Origin: Flammeovirgaceae bacterium
Lineage (GTDB): Bacteria > Bacteroidota > Bacteroidia > Cytophagales > MED-G16
DNA: 5,637 nt
Direction: 5' to 3'
Assembly: GCA_002697405.1 (NCBI GenBank)
Contig: NZVP01000060.1
Span: 1 to 5,637 of the forward strand
A model generated the notes under the pieces. That model saw only the letters and a list, made by a program, of their open reading frames with translations, was not told where the DNA came from and searched no databases. How positions within the stretch are numbered: position 1 is the stretch's first letter; every line of letters starts with the position of its first letter. Made by a program: the position numbers and the translations under genes. Shown here in pieces: positions 1-5,605 of the stretch.

Positions 1-184
1 TTCCAGGATTTATTCCAAATAGAATAATTCTTTTATTATTATCATCAAAAAATTTATGATAAAATGCTGTATAGATTTTTTTAACCTCAGGGCTTATATA
101 AGGATTTAATACATCTATTTTACTCTTATAAGAAATCCTCTCAAGATTATCATAAAAATTAATAATCTTGAGAGAAGTTTTCAT
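1..184 (-). CDS. SMUG2-family (DUF4918) uracil-DNA-glycosylase-like protein, N-terminal part only
   Basis: Reading the minus strand from an ATG at 184 gives 61 open codons that run off the left edge, so only the N-terminus is present. The visible part is mostly charged and helical (MKTSLKIINFYDNL...), then VLNPY at residues 25-29, and ends in the strand-loop FGINPG at residues 56-61. In the uracil-DNA glycosylase superfamily this G-I-N-P-G loop is the first active-site motif, and the combination with an upstream LNP segment is typical of the Bacteroidota SMUG2/DUF4918 group. By family analogy it would excise uracil or related damaged bases from DNA in the cytoplasm as the first step of base excision repair. 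It starts 18 bp after the DUF2911 stop on the same strand, so the two may be cotranscribed. The second catalytic motif lies outside the window, so family membership rests on one motif. Confidence 0.72.
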   Translation of the reverse strand, partial: MKTSLKIINFYDNLERISYKSKIDVLNPYISPEVKKIYTAFYHKFFDDNNKRIILFGINPG

Positions 185-202
185 ATACTAAAATAGAATG
201 GT

Positions 203-805
203 TTACTCTAAAGTTTTTGCAAATCTTTTTAAGTGCTCTTCTGGCATAGTATCCACCTGAAATGATACTATAGCATTTGACCAAAGTAAGTTAACATTAG
301 CAACTTTATTATCATTAGCATCAATAAAGTATGTTAATCTTTCGATGGAATTATCCCATGTAACAATCTCAACATCAAAACTGTGAGCCAAATCAGCATT
401 ATATGCTTCCATATCAATTTTGCCATCTTTTCTATAAGCGAAAGGATATTTGCCTTCTTTATTCAAATCAATTGTCCAATTACCATTTTTTCTAGGTGTC
501 ATTGCAATTGCATATTTACCAGCTCTTAATGTTTTGTCTTTAATTTTTACATCAGTAGAAAACTCTATAATTGTTGGGCTATTAGCTCCAGCTCTCCATA
601 ATTCGCCGTATGGTACTAAGTCACCAAATATTACTCTTCCTTTTACTCCTGGCGATGAATAGTAAACTGATATTTTAGTCATTCCTACATTTTGAGAAAC
701 TGATGCCTGAGGACTTGCTACAGGACTAAGATATTCTCTAGCGGTTTGAGCATTAGTAGTTAATGCTATAAAAAATAAAATTAATGTTGTAAGTATATTT
801 TTCAT
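203..805 (-). CDS. DUF2911 domain-containing exported protein
   Basis: A 200-aa protein of the DUF2911 family, common in Bacteroidota and of unknown biochemical function. The first 19 residues are a Sec signal peptide (MKN, hydrophobic ILTTLILFFIALT, then TNA before Q20), so the mature protein should be periplasmic. The family signature is clear: YYSSPGVKGR at 49-58, then FGDLVPYGELWRAGAN at 60-75, an AGKYAI strand at 95-100, and a C-terminal LLWSNAIVSFQV at 173-184; the rest looks like a beta-rich domain. The frame stays open to a TTG at 826, but the ATG at 805 is preferred because it places the signal peptide at the N-terminus in the usual form. Its start lies 68 bp after the stop of the upstream gene, so it may have its own promoter: a weak TTG-N23-TCTATTTG match lies at 844-877 on the minus strand. 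A putative glycosylase gene follows after 18 bp. Confidence 0.88.
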   Translation of the reverse strand: MKNILTTLILFFIALTTNAQTAREYLSPVASPQASVSQNVGMTKISVYYSSPGVKGRVIFGDLVPYGELWRAGANSPTIIEFSTDVKIKDKTLRAGKYAIAMTPRKNGNWTIDLNKEGKYPFAYRKDGKIDMEAYNADLAHSFDVEIVTWDNSIERLTYFIDANDNKVANVNLLWSNAIVSFQVDTMPEEHLKRFAKTLE

Positions 806-873
806 GATGTTTTTTTTAGTTGTCAATATTAATTTTTTTTAATCAAATAGATAAATTAAATACCTTTTTTTTA

Positions 874-1389
874 TCAATTTTTAGACATGGAATAATCTCC
901 TCTTAAAATTCTCCATCTACTTTCAAAGCTTGATGGTCTATGAATTTTACCTGTCAATACATTAGGATCAATTTTGATTCTTGTTTCTTCATACTTTGTT
1001 CCCTCTTTCCATCTCATATAAGGCCAAGTTTCGCATGTATTATTATTTGATTCAAAATTAACACAGGTTAAGTATTCTCCACTGTCAAATCTATAGTCGT
1101 CTTCTATGAAAGAAACCCATCCATAAATATCTATTACTCCACTTACATTAAATGAAGTATTTGAATCTTCAAATGTAGAAAAACCTTTAAACGTACAATC
1201 ATTTGATGAATTTATGATTAATGAAAAATTATGAGTTTTACCATTTGCATAGTATGGGTTTGTATAATTTATTGTTCCAGACCATTCTCCAATCATATTT
1301 TTTGATGCTTCATTACAATCAACAACATCATCAGCACATCTATACGTACTACTTGCTAATAATATAAAAGTTAAATAAATGTATTTCAT
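874..1389 (-). CDS. Uncharacterised exported Cys-rich protein, paralogue A
   Basis: I do not recognise this 171-aa family. It starts with a short hydrophobic stretch (YIYLTFILLASS, residues 3-14) followed by TYRC, so it is very probably exported. Cysteines are at 18, 25, 65, 109 and 119. The core has recognisable blocks: MIGEWSG (32-38), SSNDCTFKG (61-69), SNTSFNVSG (76-84), IDIYGWVSF (86-94), GEYLTC (104-109), WPYMRW (122-127) and EGTKYEETR (129-137). Alternating polar/hydrophobic strands and regularly placed Gly and Trp suggest a small beta-barrel or beta-sandwich, which is inference. The protein at 2302-2817 shares all these blocks and is clearly a paralogue. The ATG is 12 bp after the nucleotidyltransferase stop and the gene ends in tandem in-frame stops (TGA, TAA), consistent with the last gene of a three-gene operon. 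No enzymatic motif is visible; a binding or envelope role is possible but unproven. Confidence 0.8.
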   Translation of the reverse strand: MKYIYLTFILLASSTYRCADDVVDCNEASKNMIGEWSGTINYTNPYYANGKTHNFSLIINSSNDCTFKGFSTFEDSNTSFNVSGVIDIYGWVSFIEDDYRFDSGEYLTCVNFESNNNTCETWPYMRWKEGTKYEETRIKIDPNVLTGKIHRPSSFESRWRILRGDYSMSKN

Positions 1390-1401
1390 TCAATAAATTA
1401 A

Positions 1402-2298
1402 TTAATCCCAAAGTAAAGAGGGATATGTATTTTTTTTAACTAATTCTTTTATTTTATTTCTCACAATTTCACTATCATCTTTGTAAGTTACTCCGAACCA
1501 ATTTTCATTTGTAGTATCTACAAATACATTGTTTTTAATTTCTTTACCTATTACTTCTGGCAATAAAAATTCATTCTTTTTTTCATTAATATTTTTTTCT
1601 AGAAATATTTTAAATTCTTTTCTAAGAAGAGAAAATATTGAGTCTTGAAATCCGAACAAATTCATTGCAACTTGAGTTCCAATAACATGTTCCACCTTAT
1701 TATCATCATAGTGTCCATAGATAATATTACCTTTCATTTCTAAGTCATGTGTCTCGTTTATTCCTATAAGTTTTCTATTATCTGTGATGCATACTCCCCT
1801 TGATACACCTCCATTTTCTGATAGTGTATTTTCAATTAAGTATGATATTGTAGATACCATTATATCATTTTCTACTATATAATTTAATGAGTCATAAACT
1901 TTATTAAATGCACCGTAACCATAAAAATCATCAGCGTTAATAGTAGCAAATGGTTCATTTATAACATTTTCACAACATAAAACTGCGTGGCCAGTTCCCC
2001 AAGGCTTTTCTCTTGTTTCTGGGAGAGAAAAGTTAGAAAGGCCATAATTTGGGTCTTGGGTTACAATCTCTAAACTTATATTATCCATTCTAGAGAATAT
2101 ATCATGGTATTTATTGATAAAGTAATCTTTAAGTTTTGGTGATGATAATATTACTATTTTGTTAAAGCCTACCTTTATTGCATCATAGATTGAATAGTCT
2201 AAAATAGATTCATTATTTGGTCCAAAACTATCAACTTGTTTTAATCCACCGTAACGGCTTCCCATACCTCCGGCCATTATCAGTAATGATCTGTTCAT
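1402..2298 (-). CDS. Nucleotidyltransferase, sugar-1-phosphate type (GT-A-like fold)
   Basis: A 298-aa cytoplasmic enzyme of the NTP_transferase superfamily, which joins an NTP to a sugar phosphate or similar phosphate to give an NDP-activated product plus pyrophosphate. The N-terminal nucleotide-binding signature is intact: AGGMGSRYGGLKQ at residues 9-21, with G10, G11, G13, R15 and K20. WGTGHAV at 100-106 matches the base/phosphate-contacting loop, and NADDFYG at 121-127 supplies the metal-binding Asp. LLPEVIG (245-251) and WFGVTYKDD (267-275) are the C-terminal part expected for the full-length Bacteroidota subgroup. I see no hexapeptide-repeat acyltransferase domain, so it is not GlmU-like. 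Substrate cannot be assigned; related stand-alone enzymes are often paired with a phosphotransferase-type sugar kinase, which is absent here. It is set 3 bp after one copy and 12 bp before the other copy of a paralogous exported protein, suggesting cotranscription and possibly a role in making an envelope glycan or lipid head group, which is inference. Confidence 0.87.
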   Translation of the reverse strand: MNRSLLIMAGGMGSRYGGLKQVDSFGPNNESILDYSIYDAIKVGFNKIVILSSPKLKDYFINKYHDIFSRMDNISLEIVTQDPNYGLSNFSLPETREKPWGTGHAVLCCENVINEPFATINADDFYGYGAFNKVYDSLNYIVENDIMVSTISYLIENTLSENGGVSRGVCITDNRKLIGINETHDLEMKGNIIYGHYDDNKVEHVIGTQVAMNLFGFQDSIFSLLRKEFKIFLEKNINEKKNEFLLPEVIGKEIKNNVFVDTTNENWFGVTYKDDSEIVRNKIKELVKKNTYPSLLWD

Positions 2299-2301
2299 GT
2301 T

Positions 2302-2817
2302 TTATTTTGTGAAGGTGAAATTACCTCTTATAGTACTATTCCAACCACCTCCTGCAGTAAAAAATTCTCCATTTAATATATATGGGTCTGATCTAAACCT
2401 TGCCTCATGAAATTTTGTTCCTGGTCTCCATCTTACATATGGCCACCTGTTGCATGGATTACTCCAATTTGAACCATTTCCTTGACAGTCAGTATATTCT
2501 CCACCATTAATCTCATATTCAGTTTCCATGAATTCTACCCATCCGTATTTATCTATAGTTCCAGAAATTACGAATGTAGTATTTGATTCATTAAAAGCAC
2601 TTATACCTTGGAAGAAGCAATCATTAGAAGATATAACAGATAGAGTCATTTTATGAGTAGTTCCGTTTGCTGATGAACTAGTGTAATCTGCTCTGCCTTC
2701 CCAAGTACCAACCATTTGTTTTGCGGCATCTGCACAATTAATTGTGTCTTCAGCTTCTCTACATCTGTAAGTACTACTAGCTAGAAATATAAAAAGAAAT
2801 GTTGTTAATGATTTCAT
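2302..2817 (-). CDS. Uncharacterised exported Cys-rich protein, paralogue B
   Basis: A 171-aa protein, same length as and clearly homologous to the protein at 874-1389. Its N-terminus is hydrophobic (FLFIFLASS, residues 7-15) followed by TYRC, and cysteines lie at 19, 28, 67, 111 and 122, each matching a cysteine of the paralogue. Shared blocks include MVGTWEG (35-41), SSNDCFFQG (63-71), SNTTFVISG (78-86), IDKYGWVEF (88-96), GEYTDC (106-111), WPYVRW (125-130) and PGTKFHEAR (132-140). The segment between Y45 and T54 and the last 20 residues are the least conserved parts. It is the first gene of the minus-strand operon, 3 bp ahead of the nucleotidyltransferase, and has an ECF-like promoter 51 bp before its ATG. 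There is no recognised family and no catalytic motif. The N-terminus would be read as a signal peptide; the cysteine is where a lipoprotein Cys would be, but the preceding residues are not a standard lipobox. Confidence 0.82.
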   Translation of the reverse strand: MKSLTTFLFIFLASSTYRCREAEDTINCADAAKQMVGTWEGRADYTSSSANGTTHKMTLSVISSNDCFFQGISAFNESNTTFVISGTIDKYGWVEFMETEYEINGGEYTDCQGNGSNWSNPCNRWPYVRWRPGTKFHEARFRSDPYILNGEFFTAGGGWNSTIRGNFTFTK

Positions 2818-2868
2818 GTTGCAAAAATAATAAATTGATTATAAAAAACTTAAAATATTCACGTTTTC

Positions 2869-2895
2869 ATATACGGAGTTAGATGTCATTAGTTT
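2869..2895 (-). promoter_or_regulatory. Predicted ECF-type promoter of the minus-strand operon
   Basis: Read on the minus strand, AAAC (2895-2892) is followed after 16 bp by CGTATAT (2875-2869), the end of the 10-mer CTCCGTATAT. AAC near -35 and CGT near -10 with a 16-bp spacer is the general layout recognised by ECF sigma factors. The start codon at 2817 is 51 bp downstream, which would give a leader of roughly 48 nt. Support comes from the same elements, spacer and distance to the ATG upstream of the rhodopsin gene. It lies in the 140-bp divergent region shared with the symporter gene. Confidence 0.5.
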
Positions 2896-2920
2896 TTAAA
2901 TCTTGCAAAAGTTAAGTTTA

Positions 2921-2949
2921 TTGTAAAAAAAATTTAATAACTATATTTA
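2921..2949 (+). promoter_or_regulatory. Predicted housekeeping-type promoter of the symporter gene
   Basis: TTG at 2921-2923 and TATATTTA at 2942-2949 are separated by 18 bp. This is one mismatch from the Bacteroidota consensus (TTG, 17-23 bp, TAnnTTTG). The -7 element ends only 8 bp before the ATG at 2958, so the transcript would be leaderless or nearly so, which lowers confidence; in such AT-rich sequence a chance match is possible. Confidence 0.3.
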
Positions 2950-2957
2950 ATGTCAAT

Positions 2958-4727
2958 ATGCAAATATCAATTCTTGACTGGATAATAATTTTTTCATTTT
3001 TTGCTGTTTTTATTCTCATAGGGTTTGTAACATCAAAAAAATCTGGAAAAAATTCTAAGGAGTTTTTTTTGTCTGGAAGGAACATGCCGTGGTGGATGCT
3101 TGGAATATCTATGGTAGCCACAACATTTTCCGCTGATACTCCTAATTTAGTTACAAATATTGTAAGAGAAAATGGGGTTTCAGGTAATTGGCAGTGGTGG
3201 GCATTTTTACTAACTGGAATGATGACAGTCTTTTTTTATGCTAAATTATGGCGAAGGTCCAAGGTGTTAACCGATTTAGAATTTTATGAATTAAGATATA
3301 GTGGAAATCCTGCTAAATTTTTGAGAGCATTTAGAGCTATTTATTTAGGTGTTTTTTTCAATGTTATGATTATGGCATCTGTTTGTTTGGCTGGTATAAA
3401 AATAGGAGGTGTATTGTTAAATCTTTCACCTTTTGAGTGCGTTTTTTACTCGTCAGTAATAACTGTATTTTACAGTTCTTTAGGTGGACTAAGAAGTGTT
3501 GTCATTACTGATTTGATTCAGTTTGTTTTGGCTATGGTCGGTTCAGTATGGGCATGTATATACATACTAAATTTAAATGATATCGGTGGATTGCAAAGTT
3601 TAATCAATAATCCTTTAGTTATTAATAAATTAGCTTTTTTTCCTGAAGTAAGTGATAAAGAAACATTTTTAACAATTTTAATTATACCAATTGCTGTCCA
3701 GTGGTGGGCAGTATGGTATCCTGGTGCAGAACCAGGTGGAGGGGGTTATATTGCCCAAAGAATGCTATCAGCTAAAAATGAAAAGAATGCTATATATTCT
3801 ACTCTTTTATTTAATGTCGCTCATTATGCTCTAAGGCCGTGGCCATGGATTCTTATTGCCCTATCATCTTTGATAATTTATCCAACATTAACTGATATAT
3901 CATCAGCTTTTCCTTTAGTTGATCAATCTATTATTGGTAATGACATAGCATATCCTGCAATGTTATATCTCTTACCTAGTGGTTTATTAGGTTTGGTATT
4001 AGCATCCCTTATTGCTGCATTTATGAGTACTATATCAAGCCATCTTAATTGGGGAGCTTCCTATATCTCTTTAGACTTCTATAAGCGTTTTATTAAAAAA
4101 GATGCGACAGAGAAAGAAATTGTTTTTGTGGGCAGAATATCTACTGTTGTATTAATGTTATTGGCTGGTTTTCTTGCTTTAGAATTATCTGACGCCCTTG
4201 GAGCCTTCCAGATTTTACTACAAATAGGTGCTGGTACAGGTTCAATTTTTCTTTTGAGATGGTTTTGGTGGAGAGTAAATGCTTACAGCGAAATAACTGG
4301 AATGAGTGTGTCATTTTTATTAGCAATTTATTTTCAGTGGTTTCATTCTGATCTTACTGGAATTGAATTAGCATCTTACGAAAAATTATTATGGAGTATT
4401 TTTATCACAACATCATCATGGATAATAGTCACTTTATTAACAAAGCCCTCTGATAATAGAATTTTGCTGGAGTTTTATACTAGAATTAAACCTTATGGCA
4501 TTGGGTGGAATGGATTTTTAAAATCAAATAATATTAAAAAAACTAGAAATAATGAAGATTCTTCCATGAAAGACTTGTTGTTAATGTTTTTAGGTATTAT
4601 AACTGTTTATTTTGGATTATTTGGAATTGGTTACTTTATTTATAATAAATTATTAATTGGGTCCATCATGATTATAATATCCTTAATATCAGCTTATACT
4701 ACAAATTATATTATGTCAATCAAGTAG
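2958..4727 (+). CDS. Sodium:solute symporter (SSS family, LeuT fold)
   Basis: A 589-aa inner-membrane protein that would import a solute using the sodium gradient. About 14-15 hydrophobic segments are visible, starting with residues 7-24 and ending with a pair at 539-561 and 566-586 after a polar linker (510-537). Family hallmarks are FFLSGRNMPWWMLGISMVAT (36-55), SADTPNL (58-64), NWQWW (77-81), LTDLEFYELRYSG (104-116) and the SSS signature end YSSLGGLRS (172-180). IAAFMSTISSHLNWGASY (352-369) holds the Ser/Thr-rich segment that forms the Na2 sodium site in the vSGLT branch; I place S357, T358, S360 and S361 there by rough alignment only. The WWAVWYPGAEPGGGGYIAQR segment (249-268) is typical of the Bacteroidota sugar-like subgroup, but the substrate is not determinable. 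The ATG at 2958 is chosen because the next in-frame Met falls after the first membrane helix. It is divergent from the minus-strand operon and 130 bp upstream of the rhodopsin gene. Confidence 0.92.
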   Translation: MQISILDWIIIFSFFAVFILIGFVTSKKSGKNSKEFFLSGRNMPWWMLGISMVATTFSADTPNLVTNIVRENGVSGNWQWWAFLLTGMMTVFFYAKLWRRSKVLTDLEFYELRYSGNPAKFLRAFRAIYLGVFFNVMIMASVCLAGIKIGGVLLNLSPFECVFYSSVITVFYSSLGGLRSVVITDLIQFVLAMVGSVWACIYILNLNDIGGLQSLINNPLVINKLAFFPEVSDKETFLTILIIPIAVQWWAVWYPGAEPGGGGYIAQRMLSAKNEKNAIYSTLLFNVAHYALRPWPWILIALSSLIIYPTLTDISSAFPLVDQSIIGNDIAYPAMLYLLPSGLLGLVLASLIAAFMSTISSHLNWGASYISLDFYKRFIKKDATEKEIVFVGRISTVVLMLLAGFLALELSDALGAFQILLQIGAGTGSIFLLRWFWWRVNAYSEITGMSVSFLLAIYFQWFHSDLTGIELASYEKLLWSIFITTSSWIIVTLLTKPSDNRILLEFYTRIKPYGIGWNGFLKSNNIKKTRNNEDSSMKDLLLMFLGIITVYFGLFGIGYFIYNKLLIGSIMIIISLISAYTTNYIMSIK

Positions 4728-4736
4728 AATAGCTAA

Positions 4737-4772
4737 TATTATTTTGATGTATTATTACTAATCAAAATAATA
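4737..4772. repeat. Perfect 12-bp inverted repeat between symporter and rhodopsin genes
   Basis: TATTATTTTGAT (4737-4748) and ATCAAAATAATA (4761-4772) are exact reverse complements around a 12-nt loop. It begins 9 bp after the symporter stop, so it could act as a weak terminator, but the stem has only one G:C pair and the nearest T-run (4783-4787) is 10 nt beyond it. It also ends 6 bp before the putative -35 of the rhodopsin promoter, so an operator for a dimeric regulator is an alternative. Confidence 0.5.
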
Positions 4773-4778
4773 CAAATT

Positions 4779-4805
4779 AAACTTTTTAATAATTTCTCCG
4801 TATAT
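4779..4805 (+). promoter_or_regulatory. Predicted ECF-type promoter of the proteorhodopsin gene
   Basis: AAAC (4779-4782), 16 bp, then CGTATAT (4799-4805), the end of the 10-mer CTCCGTATAT at 4796-4805. The ATG at 4858 is 52 bp downstream. The elements, the spacer and the distance match the site at 2869-2895. A start about 7-9 nt after CGTA would fall near 4809-4811, just before a small hairpin. TATATTAG here is also one mismatch from TAnnTTTG, but no TTG sits at the required distance upstream, so the housekeeping reading is weaker. Confidence 0.5.
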
Positions 4806-4811
4806 TAGTTA

Positions 4812-4826
4812 ATGCTTTTTAAGCAT
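4812..4826 (+). other. Small stem-loop at the predicted 5' end of the rhodopsin mRNA
   Basis: ATGCTT (4812-4817), TTT loop, AAGCAT (4821-4826) form a perfect 6-bp stem. If transcription starts near 4809-4811 as the promoter suggests, this would be a 5'-terminal hairpin, a form known to stabilise bacterial mRNAs. It could instead be a DNA-level dyad. Confidence 0.4.
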
Positions 4827-4827
4827 A

Positions 4828-4843
4828 TTAATAATATTATTAA
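4828..4843. repeat. Perfect 16-bp AT palindrome in the rhodopsin leader
   Basis: TTAATAATATTATTAA is an exact palindrome ending 14 bp before the rhodopsin ATG. It contains no G or C, so as RNA it would be a weak hairpin at best; as DNA it could be a binding site for a dimeric protein. In sequence this AT-rich a chance palindrome is also possible. Confidence 0.4.
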
Positions 4844-4857
4844 CCAAACAAAATAGT

Positions 4858-5583
4858 ATGAATACGTTAAATTTTATTTTAGGAGCAAGTTTGGCACCAG
4901 GAGATTTTACTGGTTTCACTTTCTTCATAGGATCTGTTTCTATGTTAGCTGCTACTGTGTTCTTTTTAGTACAACACGGTCAAGTTGATAAGAAATTCAA
5001 AGATTCAATGCTTGTTGCAGCCTTAATTACTGGTATTGCAGCTGTACATTATTACTATATGAGAGACCAGTGGGCTGAAGGATTAGGTTCCCCTACTGAG
5101 CTTAGATATATAGATTGGATTCTTACTGTACCTCTTATGGTAGTAGAGTTTGCTCTACTTACTGGTGTGGGTATGAGAAAACTTTTCTGGGCTTCTGTAA
5201 TTATGTTAGTTACAGGTTATTTAGGTGAGTCTGGATTAGCTCCAGTTCTTCCTGCCGATTTAGGTTGGGGACTGATTGCTGGTTTAGCTTATTTCTGGAT
5301 GGCTTATGAAGTTGGATGTTTCACTCTTGTTGGTGGACCAACTGGCGAAACAGGAGCTGCATTAGCAAAAGCTGGTGGAAAAATTCCTGAAGCAGGTAAA
5401 ATGCTACAGAGATTTGTCCTTGTTGGATGGGCAATATATCCTATTGGATATATGATGGGAACTGACGGATGGTATTCTGGTCTAGTTGCTGGTATTCCTT
5501 TTAACATGGATGTTGTTTATAATATTGGTGATGCAATCAATAAGATTGGATTCGGTATGGCCGTATGGTATGCTGCAAAATAA
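4858..5583 (+). CDS. Proteorhodopsin, light-driven outward proton pump (green-type)
   Basis: A complete 241-aa seven-helix retinal protein of the inner membrane that exports protons in light and so adds to the proton motive force. Key residues are all present. Helix B carries H64, the partner of the counterion in proteorhodopsins. Helix C reads RYIDWILTVPLMVVEF (83-98), giving R83, proton acceptor D86, T90 and proton donor E97, the DTE pump motif. W190, Y194 and P195 in helix F line the retinal pocket. D225 and Schiff-base lysine K229 lie in helix G (GDAINKIGFG). Position 94, equivalent to 105 in the SAR86 protein, is Met, which goes with green absorption in flavobacterial forms. By alignment to helix E of that protein, G138 replaces a bulky Phe. 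The ATG fits the usual short N-terminus; no Shine-Dalgarno is present, only an A-rich leader, as is normal in this phylum. It appears monocistronic, with its own predicted promoter and a strong terminator. Retinal synthesis genes must be elsewhere. Confidence 0.97.
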   Translation: MNTLNFILGASLAPGDFTGFTFFIGSVSMLAATVFFLVQHGQVDKKFKDSMLVAALITGIAAVHYYYMRDQWAEGLGSPTELRYIDWILTVPLMVVEFALLTGVGMRKLFWASVIMLVTGYLGESGLAPVLPADLGWGLIAGLAYFWMAYEVGCFTLVGGPTGETGAALAKAGGKIPEAGKMLQRFVLVGWAIYPIGYMMGTDGWYSGLVAGIPFNMDVVYNIGDAINKIGFGMAVWYAAK

Positions 5584-5605
5584 ATATTTATAATCAATAA
5601 AAATT

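Noticed and set aside
450..662. 70-aa open frame on the plus strand
   Set aside because: It lies entirely antisense to the DUF2911 gene, whose family motifs span the same bases; no independent start signal or homology is apparent.
806..826. TTG start that would lengthen the DUF2911 protein by 7 residues
   Set aside because: The ATG at 805 gives a normal signal peptide; the extension would put a non-hydrophobic, Lys-containing tail in front without benefit.
2822..2829. Exact TAnnTTTG match (TATTTTTG) on the minus strand just before the ATG of paralogue B
   Set aside because: It lies only 4 bp from the start codon and has no TTG at -33; in such AT-rich DNA this is probably chance, and the upstream ECF-like site is better supported.
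2918..3121. 67-aa open frame on the minus strand across the symporter start
   Set aside because: It overlaps the clearly coding N-terminus of the symporter and has no recognisable sequence features.
4141..4326. 61-aa open frame on the minus strand
   Set aside because: It is antisense to conserved membrane helices of the symporter.
5113..5151. Possibility that the rhodopsin is a sodium (NDQ) or chloride (NTQ) pump
   Set aside because: Helix C reads D-T-E at the three key positions, the proton-pump motif.
5304..5507. 67-aa open frame on the minus strand
   Set aside because: It is antisense to the rhodopsin helix E-F region; the pattern is explained by codon bias of the real gene.
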